Of a DNA stretch of 64,000 nucleotides, positions 34,526-42,128 are shown piece after piece. The position numbers and the translations under genes were made by a program. Under the pieces are notes generated by a model. The model was not told the DNA's origin, made no database searches, and was given only the letters and a program-made list of their open reading frames with translations. Every line of letters begins with the position of its first letter. Positions within the stretch are counted from its first letter, which is position 1. The stretch covers positions 308,435 through 372,434 of the forward strand of contig NZ_JALJXJ010000010.1 of NCBI RefSeq assembly GCF_024170005.1. The letters run 5' to 3'. This DNA comes from Azospirillum lipoferum (GTDB lineage Bacteria > Pseudomonadota > Alphaproteobacteria > Azospirillales > Azospirillaceae).

Positions 34526-34906
34526 ATGGCGAGCGTGCTGATCATCGATGACGACGACGTCGCCCGTGCGGTGCTGCTGCGCACGCTGACGATGGCCGGC
34601 CATGAGGCGGTCGGCGCCCGCGACGGAGTGGAGGGGATGGAGCGGTTCCGCGACCGCCCGGCCGACAGCCCGCTGGACCTCGTGATCACCGACATCTTCA
34701 TGCCGAATCAGGAAGGGCTGGCGACGATCATGGAGCTGCGGCGCGGTGCGCCGTCGCTGAAGATCATCGCCATTTCCGGCGGCGGCGCCCGCGCCTCGCT
34801 CGACGTGCTGCCGGTGGCCGAGGCGCTCGGCGCGCACCGCACCCTGCGCAAGCCTTTCACCCCGACCGAGGTGATGGAGGTCGTGCGCGCGGTTCTGGAG
34901 GAGTGA
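34526..34906 (+). CDS. Single-domain response regulator
   Basis: A 126-residue receiver domain with no output domain. The acidic pocket is Asp9/Asp10, the phosphoacceptor Asp56 (LVITDIFMP), Ser84 takes the place of the conserved Thr (IAISGGG), and Lys109 is in LRKPF. The gene starts 16 bp after the RND permease stop and probably belongs to the same transcript. Such proteins act as phospho-relays or bind targets directly; the partner kinase is unknown. A hairpin follows. Confidence 0.92.
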   Translation: MASVLIIDDDDVARAVLLRTLTMAGHEAVGARDGVEGMERFRDRPADSPLDLVITDIFMPNQEGLATIMELRRGAPSLKIIAISGGGARASLDVLPVAEALGAHRTLRKPFTPTEVMEVVRAVLEE

Positions 34907-34907
34907 G

Positions 34908-34958
34908 GCGCCGCTTTCCCCGGAATCGCGAAGCGCCGCTCTCCAGGGAAAGCGGCGC
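34908..34958 (+). terminator. Terminator-like inverted repeat after the receiver gene
   Basis: A 13-bp perfect inverted repeat (34908-34920 with 34946-34958) starts next to the stop codon; the 25-base loop can itself pair partly. Only a weak T-tract follows. Confidence 0.55.
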
Positions 34959-35053
34959 TTCACAGAAAGGGGTTCAGCCGAAGATGTCTGACCGGGCTTT
35001 ATCCGGCACCTGTGTTGGGGCGTCTGCGACGCCTGGGTCAGAGCGTCCGCAAG

Positions 35054-35212
35054 TCAGGCGGCGAGCCGTTCTTCCTGTACTCGGCGGTTCCGGCGCAGGC
35101 GCTCGAAAAGCTGCTGGACGCTGTCGGGGCTGATCCCATCGCGCGCCATCACGGCGATCACGATCGGATCTTCGAGCAGTTCGGAAAGGGTCGGCGTCGT
35201 GTTGCGGTCCAT
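35054..35212 (-). CDS. Small hypothetical protein, 52 residues
   Basis: The protein reads MDRNTTPTLSELLEDPIVIA followed by a predicted amphipathic helix (ISPDSVQQLFERLRRNRRVQEERLAA). It has no membrane segment. AGGGAGG lies 6 bases before the ATG, an excellent ribosome-binding site, which is the main support. It resembles the small helical proteins often annotated as hypothetical in this group; I cannot assign a function. Confidence 0.6.
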   Translation of the reverse strand: MDRNTTPTLSELLEDPIVIAVMARDGISPDSVQQLFERLRRNRRVQEERLAA

Positions 35213-35506
35213 GCGTCCCTCCCTTTGTGTCCGGCCTCCGGGTGCCGTTGCCATCCCGGAAGGGGGATCGGCGGACGGTCGAAGCCGGCAATGGCGATTG
35301 GCCTAATCCCTGCTGCGCGCTCGTCTCGGCTTTCGGTTTCCGGATCGCCTCCGGGGATATACCCCCTTCGGTCCGGATTGTGGGTCTGAAATACAATAGG
35401 GCGACCATAACTCAGACGGAGTGCTATTGTCACCCGTCCTTTTGTCAACAGCCGCTATATCTTTGTGTATTGCAGTATTATGGCGTGCCGCGTCGCGCTG
35501 CGGCGT

Positions 35507-35917
35507 TCAGGCCTGTCCCGGCCGTGCGCGCGTCAGGCTGGCGCCAGCCGTTGGACCGCCCGAGTCGAGCGCCGGAATCGTCACGTCGACCTGAACCCGC
35601 CGCACCTTGGCATGGGAAAGACAAAGGTCCGTGGCTCGGTCGGCCAAATAATCGGCGCTTGGTACATCGCATTCGCCACAAAGGCGCCGCAAGTCTTCGA
35701 CGATATCCTCGTAAGACATCACCGCGGCGATGTCGTCGGGAAAGCCGGGGCCGGGGTGGGTGACGGTCAGGGTCAGGTCGAAGCGGACCTCCGGCCGGTC
35801 GGTGCGGCCGGCGAGCGCCACGGTGGCGGCGAATCCGCGCACCAGGATGGTGTAGGTGAGCGGTGCGCCGCCCGGCTGGACCAGCATGGTCCGTTTCACG
35901 CTATCGTCCGACAACAC
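35507..35917 (-). CDS. Dihydroneopterin aldolase (FolB)-like protein, catalytic residues not conserved
   Basis: A 136-residue protein with the FolB fold pattern: TYTILVRGFAATVALAG, then VRFDLTLTVTHPG, MSYEDIVEDLRRLC, YLADRATDLCLSHAKVRRVQVDVTIPALDSG. Active FolB has a Glu in the first helix-strand region and a Lys in a C-terminal VxKP motif. Here the first region reads AGRTDRPE and the last reads VTIPA, so both appear altered. It is next to folK on the same strand, which supports a folate link. It may have changed activity or a structural role. The start codon is GTG with GGGAGA upstream. Confidence 0.7.
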   Translation of the reverse strand: MLSDDSVKRTMLVQPGGAPLTYTILVRGFAATVALAGRTDRPEVRFDLTLTVTHPGPGFPDDIAAVMSYEDIVEDLRRLCGECDVPSADYLADRATDLCLSHAKVRRVQVDVTIPALDSGGPTAGASLTRARPGQA

Positions 35918-36002
35918 ACTCTCCCGGCCGGCGCGCGGGCGCCGGCGCTGCGTTCAGGCTGGCACTATAAGCGGTGCGGCGGCGGCATGCCACCGCGCCC
36001 AA

Positions 36003-36536
36003 TCACAGCGTCTCGGCGATGCGGACGACGGTCTCGCGGCCGGGGACCGCGTCGCACAGCGCGTCGATCCGCCGGTTCAGAACCGGGTGGACGATGCCGG
36101 CGGCGATGTCGGCCAGCGGGCACAGGACGAAGGCGCGCTCCGCCATGCGGGGATGCGGGATTTCCAGCTCCGGCTCCGTCACCACGCGGTCGGCATAGAG
36201 CAGGATGTCGACGTCGATCGGACGCGGGCCGAAGCGCAGGCCGCCGAGATCGCGGCCGAGAGACTCCTCGATCCCCTTCAGGAAACGCAGCAAAGCCGCA
36301 GGGTCCAGGCGGGTGGTGCCGCGCACCGCCATGTTCAGGAAGGCCGGCTGGTCGGTCACATACATCGGCGCCGTCTCGTACAGGGCGGACTGCGCGTCGA
36401 TCTCCACCGCCTCGCCCAGCCGCCGGATCGCCTCGGCGAGGTTGGCGGCGCGGTCGCCCATGTTGCCGCCGAGCGCGAGATAGACCGTCACGGCCGGGGA
36501 GGATGAGGGCGAAGGGGGGGGCGTAAGCTCGGCCAT
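36003..36536 (-). CDS. folK: 2-amino-4-hydroxy-6-hydroxymethyldihydropteridine pyrophosphokinase
   Basis: A 177-residue cytosolic enzyme that transfers pyrophosphate from ATP to hydroxymethyl-dihydropterin in folate synthesis. The substrate and ATP-binding motifs are VYLALGGNMGDRAANL, SALYETAPMYVTDQPAFLNMAV and the family signature LRFGPRPIDVDILLY. About 15 Pro/Ser-rich residues precede the domain; no closer start has a good ribosome-binding site. It lies upstream of the FolB-like gene, separated by 85 bp. Confidence 0.93.
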   Translation of the reverse strand: MAELTPPPSPSSSPAVTVYLALGGNMGDRAANLAEAIRRLGEAVEIDAQSALYETAPMYVTDQPAFLNMAVRGTTRLDPAALLRFLKGIEESLGRDLGGLRFGPRPIDVDILLYADRVVTEPELEIPHPRMAERAFVLCPLADIAAGIVHPVLNRRIDALCDAVPGRETVVRIAETL

Positions 36537-36656
36537 GGCGTCGGCGGTCCCGATATGCTGGTATGGACAGATGGCGGAACTCCTAGCAAATCCGGACCCG
36601 CCCGTCAGCGGCCCATCGCTGTTGGGTCACCCTTTCGGGCCGCCCCGGCCCGTTCG

Positions 36657-36681
36657 GGAACGGACGGGCAGCGGCGGGGTT
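36657..36681 (+). promoter_or_regulatory. Candidate EcfG-type promoter of the lipoprotein gene
   Basis: GGAAC (36657-36661) is followed after 16 bases by GGTT (36678-36681), the same arrangement as upstream of the Mn catalase gene. It lies 67 bases before the ATG at 36748. In very GC-rich DNA such a match can occur by chance. Confidence 0.3.
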
Positions 36682-36747
36682 TCAGCACTATATCAACCGG
36701 TTGAGAAGAACCCGGCGATGACACGATATTCTGGTGGAGGACGAGAG

Positions 36748-37206
36748 ATGCGTAGGGCAAGGTCCGTTGGCGCTGCGATGATCCTTCTCGGCGGCACCGC
36801 CGGCATCCTTGCCGGCTGCGCCACCGGCCCCGATCCGGAGGTGGCGCGCCGCGCCCAGACCGCCATGGTCGGCATGCCCAAGGCCGACCTGCTGGCCTGC
36901 GCCGGTGTGCCGGACCGGCAGGCGACGGCGTCGGGGCGCGAATACTACACCTATGTCGCCCACCCGGCGGTGGCCTACAGCCCAGGCAGCAGCATCGGCA
37001 TCGGGGCCGGCAGTTTCGGCGGCAGCGGTGGGGTGGGGCTCGGCCTCGGCTTCGGCGTGCCGGTCGGCGGCAGCACCTCGCCCGGATGCGAGGCGACGAT
37101 GGTGATCGGCCCGCGCGGCACGGTGGAGCAGGTCAGCTACCCGGCCGGCGCCTCGCTGTCCGCCTGCACGCCGATCGTCAGCAACTGCATGGCGCCGCGC
37201 GGGTAA
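36748..37206 (+). CDS. Lipoprotein with BamE/SmpA-like motif
   Basis: A 152-residue lipoprotein with lipobox LAGC (about residue 21). The section VGMPKADLLACAGVPDRQATASGREYYTYVA resembles the BamE/OmlA pattern (GMSxxxVxxxxGxPxxxxxxGxxxWxY). A Gly-rich stretch (IGAGSFGGSGGVGLGLGFGVPVGG) follows, and the C-terminus has two Cys that could form a disulfide. GGAGGACG upstream supports the ATG at 36748. It is not the standard BamE and its role is unknown. Confidence 0.82.
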   Translation: MRRARSVGAAMILLGGTAGILAGCATGPDPEVARRAQTAMVGMPKADLLACAGVPDRQATASGREYYTYVAHPAVAYSPGSSIGIGAGSFGGSGGVGLGLGFGVPVGGSTSPGCEATMVIGPRGTVEQVSYPAGASLSACTPIVSNCMAPRG

Positions 37207-37364
37207 GTGCCCGCGGGTAAGACTTTGAGATGAGGCGGCCGGGGCTGTCGCAGCACCTCGTTATGCCATATTCTCAACCATAACCCCGGCCGCAAGCCAG
37301 GGCACGGAGACGCCCGCAAAGGGCCGCATCAGGGTTGCCATAAGGGTTGGAGGAACCACGAACC

Positions 37365-38069
37365 ATGGATATGAGCGGAAGCCACCGGATCGAGGCCAGC
37401 CGCGAGGCGGTGTGGGCGGCGCTGAACGATCCGGAGATCCTGCGCCAGTGCATCCCCGGCTGTGAGGAGGTGGTCCGGCAATCCGACACCGAGATGACGG
37501 CCAGGGTCGTCGCCAAGGTCGGCCCGGTCAGCGCCAAATTCGCCGGCAAGGTCACCCTGTCGGACCTGGACCCGCCCAACGGCTACACCATCACCGGCGA
37601 AGGGTCGGGCGGGGCCGCCGGCTTCGGCAAGGGCGGCGCCACCGTGGCGCTGTCCGACGATGGCGGCGCCACGCTGCTGACCTACACCGCCAAGGCCCAG
37701 GTCGGCGGCAAGCTGGCGCAGATCGGTTCGCGGCTGGTCGACGCCACCGCCCGCAAGATGGCGGAGGAGTTCTTCGCCCGCTTCACCCAGATCGTCGGTC
37801 CGGCGCCCGCCGAAGCTGTCCCCGTCGAAGCGGCTCCGGCAGAAGCGGCACCTCAGCCGGTAGTCCGGCCCGCCGTTTACTCCGACCCCACGCCGGCCGC
37901 CGGCCCTGCGGCGAAGCCCGCGGCCCGTGTGGCGGAACCGCCGCCGGAAATCCCGTTGCCGCTGCCGATCGGGCGCGGGGCTGGCGTTGGCGGCGGCAAT
38001 TTCTACGTGCCGTGGGCTGCACTTCTTGTGGTTGTGGTCCTGCTCGCGTCGCTTGCCTGGATGAATTAG
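37365..38069 (+). CDS. CoxG (SRPBCC) family protein with C-terminal membrane anchor
   Basis: A 234-residue protein. The first 150 residues match CO dehydrogenase subunit G-like proteins (SGSHRIEASREAVWAALNDPEILRQCIPGCEEV, then GSRLVDATARKMAEEFFARF), a START-like fold. A Pro/Ala-rich linker follows, and a hydrophobic segment (AALLVVVVLLASLAW) at the very C-terminus should anchor it in the membrane with the domain in the cytoplasm. CoxG recruits factors for molybdenum hydroxylase maturation in carboxydotrophs, but no such dehydrogenase is nearby. GGAGGAACC lies upstream of the ATG. Confidence 0.88.
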   Translation: MDMSGSHRIEASREAVWAALNDPEILRQCIPGCEEVVRQSDTEMTARVVAKVGPVSAKFAGKVTLSDLDPPNGYTITGEGSGGAAGFGKGGATVALSDDGGATLLTYTAKAQVGGKLAQIGSRLVDATARKMAEEFFARFTQIVGPAPAEAVPVEAAPAEAAPQPVVRPAVYSDPTPAAGPAAKPAARVAEPPPEIPLPLPIGRGAGVGGGNFYVPWAALLVVVVLLASLAWMN

Positions 38070-38112
38070 CGTGGCAAATTGTTCATTGGTCGTACGGCTG
38101 CATCAAAGGGAT

Positions 38113-38139
38113 TTGACACTCTTTCGGAATGTGTATGCT
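38113..38139 (+). promoter_or_regulatory. Candidate promoter of the cytochrome c gene
   Basis: A perfect TTGACA (38113-38118) and TATGCT (38134-38139) are separated by 15 bases, shorter than the usual 17. Transcription would start about 55 bases before the ATG. Confidence 0.45.
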
Positions 38140-38198
38140 GCCGCGCGATTCCGGTCGGCGCCGTCGGCCGGTGGAACCATCGGAAGGGAAGCCGAAGA

Positions 38199-38579
38199 AT
38201 GAAGAAGCTGTTGATGGGCGTTGCCGCCATCGCCGCGGTCGTGATGGGTGCCGGTGCCGCCCAGGCGGCCGATGCCGCCGCCGGCAAGGATGTTTTCAAG
38301 GTCTGCATGGCCTGCCACACCGCCGAGCAGGGCAAGAACAAGGTCGGCCCGTCGCTGTTCGGCGTCGTCGGCCGTCCGGCCGGCTCGATCGAAGGCTTCA
38401 AGTATTCCGCCCCGATGAAGGAAAAGGGCGCCGGTGGCCTGGTCTGGACCGCCGAGAACCTGGACGCCTACATCAAGGCGCCGAAGGAAATCGTCCCGGG
38501 CGGCACCATGGCCTTCGCTGGCCTGAAGGACGACGCCAAGCGCGCCGACCTGATCGCCTTCCTGTCCGAGCAGAAGTAA
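38199..38579 (+). CDS. Class I cytochrome c (cytochrome c2/c550-like)
   Basis: A 127-residue exported heme protein. A signal peptide ends at AAQAADA (about residue 24). Heme attaches to Cys36 and Cys39, with His40 as ligand (CMACH), and the Met ligand is in GGTMAFAGLKDD. KNKVGPSLFGVVGRPAGSIEGFKYS is typical of cytochrome c2. It is a soluble periplasmic electron carrier. GGAAGGGA precedes the ATG, and a terminator follows. Confidence 0.94.
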   Translation: MKKLLMGVAAIAAVVMGAGAAQAADAAAGKDVFKVCMACHTAEQGKNKVGPSLFGVVGRPAGSIEGFKYSAPMKEKGAGGLVWTAENLDAYIKAPKEIVPGGTMAFAGLKDDAKRADLIAFLSEQK

Positions 38580-38628
38580 GACCGCGGTCCTCCGGTCCGG
38601 CGGCCGGGGGAGCCTGCGGACGGCGAAA

Positions 38629-38662
38629 GGGCCGGTGGCGATGCCACCGGCCCCTTGCTTTT
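38629..38662 (+). terminator. Rho-independent terminator after cytochrome c
   Basis: An 11-bp perfect stem (38629-38639 with 38643-38653) with a 3-base loop is followed by CTTGCTTTT. It lies between convergent cytochrome c and pepN genes. Confidence 0.85.
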
Positions 38663-38687
38663 GGGCGTAGTCCTTTGGTTCCGAGTC

Positions 38688-41357
38688 TCAGCCGGCGGCC
38701 TCCAGGCTCTTGCTGGCGACCTCGTAGACGTCGGGCGACAGGCCCGGCGTGGCGACGATCCGCTGCAATTCGGCCTTCATCAGCCCCTGGCGGGCCGCGT
38801 CATAGCGCCGCAGGCGGGAGAAGGGACCCATCAGACGAGCCGCAACCTGCGGATTCATCGGGTCCAGGCGCAGCACCTGATCGGCGAGGAAACGGTAGCC
38901 GGCGCCACTCGCGTCATGGAAGCGGACCGGGTTGCCATTGGCGAAGCCGCCGATCAGCGCATAGACCTTGTTCGGGTTCCGGATCTCGAAGGCCGGATGG
39001 CCGAGCAGGGCGGTGACGCGGTCCAGCGTGTCGGCGCGGTGCGACATCGCCTGCACGCTGAACCACTTGTCGACCACCAGCGCCTCGCCCTTCCAGCGGT
39101 CGTAGAAGTCGGCCAGCGCCGTCTCCCCGTCCGGCGAGGCGGCATTGGACAGGAACTGCAAGGCCGCGATCTCGTCGGTCATGCCCTTGGCGGTGCGGTA
39201 CTGCGTCAGGCAGAGGTCGAGCGCCTCCGCATCCTCCAGCGCCATCAGATAGGCGAGGCAGAGGTTCTTCAGCGACCGCTTGCCGATGGCTTCGGCATCG
39301 ACGGAGAAGGGCTCCTGGCTGCTGTTGCGGCGGTAGAGGTCGAGGAACTGCGCCCGCAGCCGCCCGGCCAGAATCTTGCGCGCGAATTCCCGTACCGTGT
39401 GGATGGCGTCGGGATCGACCACCGCCATCTGCGTGCCGAGATAGGCCTCCGTCGGCAGCACCAGCGCCTGGGCGGCGAAGGCGCGATCGCGCTCCGCATC
39501 CTCCAGGATCCTGGCGAAGGCGTCGGCATAGCCCTCCGGCAGCACCAGGGCGCGGCCGGCCTGCTGGTCGGCGACGAGGCCGAGCAGGATGCGGGTGCCG
39601 AGAATCTGTCCGGCCTCCCACCGGTTGAAGGCGTCGCTGTCGTGCGCCATCAGGAAGGTGAGGTCGGCGTCGGTCAGGTCGGTCTTCAGCTTCACCGGGG
39701 CGGAGAAGCCGCGCAGCAGCGACGGCACCGGCCGGGCCGGGATATCGCGGAAGGTGAAGCTCTGGCTTTCCGCCTTCACATGCAGGATGCGGCTGGTGCC
39801 GGCGGCGGCCTCCTCGCCCTCGCCTTCATTCTCTAGGCGCAGCGGCAGGTCCTGCCCGTCGGGGCCGAGCAGGCCGACGACCAGCGGGATGTGCATCGGC
39901 TGCTTGGTCGGCTGGCCCGGCGTCGGCGGCACCGTCTGCCTGACCGTCAGGGTGAAGGTCTTGGCCGCCGGGTCGTGGCTGCCGGTGATGTCGAGTTCCG
40001 GCGTGCCGGACTGGCGATACCACAGCTGGAACTGGGTCAGGTCGACGCCGCTGGCATCGGCCATGGCGGCGACGAAATCGTCGCAGGTCACCGCCTGGCC
40101 GTCATGGCGCTGGAAATAGAGGTCGGTGCCCTTGCGGTACTTCTCCGGCCCCAGCAGGGTGTGGATCATGCGGATGACTTCCGCACCCTTGTTGTAGACG
40201 GTGGGGGTGTAGAAGTTGTTGATCTCGACATAGCTGTCCGGGCGCACCGGATGGGCCATGGCGCCGGCATCCTCCTGGAACTGCACGGTGCGCAGCCCCT
40301 GGACGTCGGCGATGCGCTTCACCGCGCGGGAATGCATGTCGGACGAGAATTCCTGGTCGCGGAAGACGGTCAGCCCTTCCTTCAGCGACAGCTGGAACCA
40401 GTCGCGGCAGGTGACGCGGTTGCCGGTCCAGTTGTGGAAATACTCGTGCGCGACCACCGCCTCGATGTTGAGGAAATCGGTGTCGGTCGCGGTTTCCGGC
40501 TTGGCCAGGATGTATTTGGTGTTGAAGACGTTGAGCGACTTGTTTTCCATCGCCCCCATGTTGAAGTCGCCGACCGCGACGATGTTGAAGATGTCGAGGT
40601 CGTATTCCAGACCATAGACCTCTTCATCCCAGCGCATCGACTTGATCAGCGAGCGCATGGCGTGGTCGATCTTGTCCTCGTTCCCCGGCTCGACATAGAT
40701 GCGCAGGGTGACGTCGCGGCCGGACGCGGTGCGGAAACGGTCCTCGCCATGGACGAGGCTGCCGGCGACCAGCGCGAACAGGTAGCAGGGCTTGGGGAAG
40801 GGGTCCTCCCAGCGCGCCCAGTGGCGGCCGCCCTCCAGATCGCCGGAAGCGGCGAGGTTGCCGTTGGACAGCAGCACCGGATAGCGCGCCTTGTCCGCGG
40901 TGATGGTGGTGCTGTAGCGCGCCATCACGTCCGGCCGGTCGGCGAAATAGGTGATCTTGCGGAATCCCTCGGCCTCGCACTGGGTGCAGAAGTTGCCGGA
41001 GGACTTGTAGAGCCCTTCCAGCGCCGTGTTCTCCTGCGGCTTGATGCGGACGACGGTTTCCAGCGTGTAACGGTCCGGCACCTCCAGCACGATCAGGTGA
41101 TCGGGGGTGACGGTGTATTCGTCCGGCCCCAGCGTCCGGCCGTCCAGCGCCACCGACACCAGATCCAGTCTCTGCCCGTCGAGCGACAGCGGCTCCGTCG
41201 CCGCCTCCGGACGGTCGGGGTTGCGGCGGATCGCGAGCACCGCGCGGACGGTGGTGACATCCTCGCCCAGGTCGACGAACAGGTCGACCGTGTCGATCAG
41301 ATGCGCCGGCGGGCGATAGTCCTGAAGCCGGATGGCCTTCGGCGTGCCTTTGTCCAT
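38688..41357 (-). CDS. pepN: Aminopeptidase N (M1 family)
   Basis: An 889-residue cytosolic zinc aminopeptidase. The exopeptidase motif GAMEN is at 268-272, the zinc motif HEYFH at 304-308 with the third ligand Glu327 in LKEGLT. The beta-sandwich and C-terminal helical domains match the E. coli-type PepN length. The frame is open to 41609, but upstream of the ATG at 41357 it only translates a G-rich repeat into Pro/Phe repeats, and MDKGTPKAIRLQDYRPP is the usual N-terminus, so the short start is used. It is divergent from the toxin-antitoxin pair. Confidence 0.95.
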   Translation of the reverse strand: MDKGTPKAIRLQDYRPPAHLIDTVDLFVDLGEDVTTVRAVLAIRRNPDRPEAATEPLSLDGQRLDLVSVALDGRTLGPDEYTVTPDHLIVLEVPDRYTLETVVRIKPQENTALEGLYKSSGNFCTQCEAEGFRKITYFADRPDVMARYSTTITADKARYPVLLSNGNLAASGDLEGGRHWARWEDPFPKPCYLFALVAGSLVHGEDRFRTASGRDVTLRIYVEPGNEDKIDHAMRSLIKSMRWDEEVYGLEYDLDIFNIVAVGDFNMGAMENKSLNVFNTKYILAKPETATDTDFLNIEAVVAHEYFHNWTGNRVTCRDWFQLSLKEGLTVFRDQEFSSDMHSRAVKRIADVQGLRTVQFQEDAGAMAHPVRPDSYVEINNFYTPTVYNKGAEVIRMIHTLLGPEKYRKGTDLYFQRHDGQAVTCDDFVAAMADASGVDLTQFQLWYRQSGTPELDITGSHDPAAKTFTLTVRQTVPPTPGQPTKQPMHIPLVVGLLGPDGQDLPLRLENEGEGEEAAAGTSRILHVKAESQSFTFRDIPARPVPSLLRGFSAPVKLKTDLTDADLTFLMAHDSDAFNRWEAGQILGTRILLGLVADQQAGRALVLPEGYADAFARILEDAERDRAFAAQALVLPTEAYLGTQMAVVDPDAIHTVREFARKILAGRLRAQFLDLYRRNSSQEPFSVDAEAIGKRSLKNLCLAYLMALEDAEALDLCLTQYRTAKGMTDEIAALQFLSNAASPDGETALADFYDRWKGEALVVDKWFSVQAMSHRADTLDRVTALLGHPAFEIRNPNKVYALIGGFANGNPVRFHDASGAGYRFLADQVLRLDPMNPQVAARLMGPFSRLRRYDAARQGLMKAELQRIVATPGLSPDVYEVASKSLEAAG

Positions 41358-41455
41358 GTGCCTTGTCTCTGGTCTGTGTCTGTCTTGCGGATCAAGCCGT
41401 TCGGGACAGGTCCGAGGGACAAGGACTGTAGCAAGGCGGGGGCGGGCTGTCGCCG

Positions 41456-41520
41456 GTGGGATTGGGGGTGGGATTGGGGGTGGGAATGGGGGTGGGAATG
41501 GGGGTGGGAATGGAGGTGGG
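41456..41520. repeat. Tandem 12-bp G-rich repeat
   Basis: Five and a half copies of the unit GTGGGATTGGGG or GTGGGAATGGGG lie end to end. Each unit has runs of 3-4 G on the plus strand, so the array can form a G-quadruplex. It sits 98 bp upstream of pepN and 54 bp upstream of the antitoxin gene. Confidence 0.95.
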
Positions 41521-41574
41521 CTGACGCTGGCGGCGCGCTGCTCGAAACGGTAGGATCGAAGGCGGAGGTGGCAC

Positions 41575-41823
41575 ATGGGCAAGACGGTTCGCGTAGACAC
41601 CGAAATCAATGAAGAGCTGTTGGCAAGCCTGCAACGGCTCGCCGACCGGCAGGGCGGAACGCGAGACCAGTTAATCGAGCATGCCGTCCGGCTGTTGGTC
41701 GAGTCGGAGGAACGATTCGCTGCTGCGGTCCAAGAGGGGGTGGAGGCTTTGGACGCCGGTGACGTGATCGATCACCGGGATGTTGAGACTGCCTTCACAA
41801 CGAAATTCGGCAGCAGTCCATGA
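41575..41823 (+). CDS. Ribbon-helix-helix antitoxin (ParD/CopG-like)
   Basis: An 82-residue protein. The N-terminal TVRVDTEINEELLASLQRLADRQGGTRDQLIEHAVRLLVE is a ribbon-helix-helix DNA-binding domain, followed by an acidic helical tail for binding the toxin. It starts the pair and its stop overlaps the toxin start by 4 bp, as is usual. It would neutralise the toxin and repress the operon. The assignment to ParD rather than another RHH antitoxin is inferred from its partner. Confidence 0.85.
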   Translation: MGKTVRVDTEINEELLASLQRLADRQGGTRDQLIEHAVRLLVESEERFAAAVQEGVEALDAGDVIDHRDVETAFTTKFGSSP

Positions 41824-42128
41824 TTGGACCGCGCTGGACACGTCCAGCAGCGCGGGATTTCAATGCGATTTGCGATCGTATTGCGCAAGCCAACCCCACT
41901 GCGGCCGAGCGGACCGGTCGGCGTCTGTTGGATGCGGTGGCACGATTGAAACAACTGCCGGAAATCGGGCGGCCGGGCCGTGTGTTCGGGACGCGCGAGT
42001 TGGTTGTTTCGGGATTACCATACATAATCGTGTATAATGACGGTATACGGCGAGATAATATCGTCACCGTATTGAGGGTTATTCACACGGCGATGCTGTG
42101 GCCGCCACATGTTGCAAGAAAACTGTAG
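41820..42128 (+). CDS. ParE/RelE-family toxin
   Basis: A 102-residue protein. WTRPAARDFNAICDRIAQANPTAAERTGRRLLDAVARLKQLPEIGRPGRVFGTRELVVSGLPYIIVYN is the ParE/RelE-fold pattern, and the end has VTVLRVIHTAM. ParE toxins block DNA gyrase; RelE toxins cut mRNA; the sequence is closer to ParE. The last third and the following non-coding DNA are lower in GC than the chromosome, pointing to acquisition by transfer. Confidence 0.88.
   Translation: MIGPRWTRPAARDFNAICDRIAQANPTAAERTGRRLLDAVARLKQLPEIGRPGRVFGTRELVVSGLPYIIVYNDGIRRDNIVTVLRVIHTAMLWPPHVARKL

Noticed and set aside
32140..34701. An 853-residue minus-strand frame opposite the RND permease
   Set aside because: It mirrors the permease coding sequence, is rich in His, Arg and Gln, and has no recognisable motif.
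41358..41609. N-terminal extension of PepN with repeated Pro-Pro-Pro-Phe/Ile units
   Set aside because: It is only the translation of the G-rich DNA repeat. The usual PepN N-terminus starts at the ATG at 41357 with its own ribosome-binding site.
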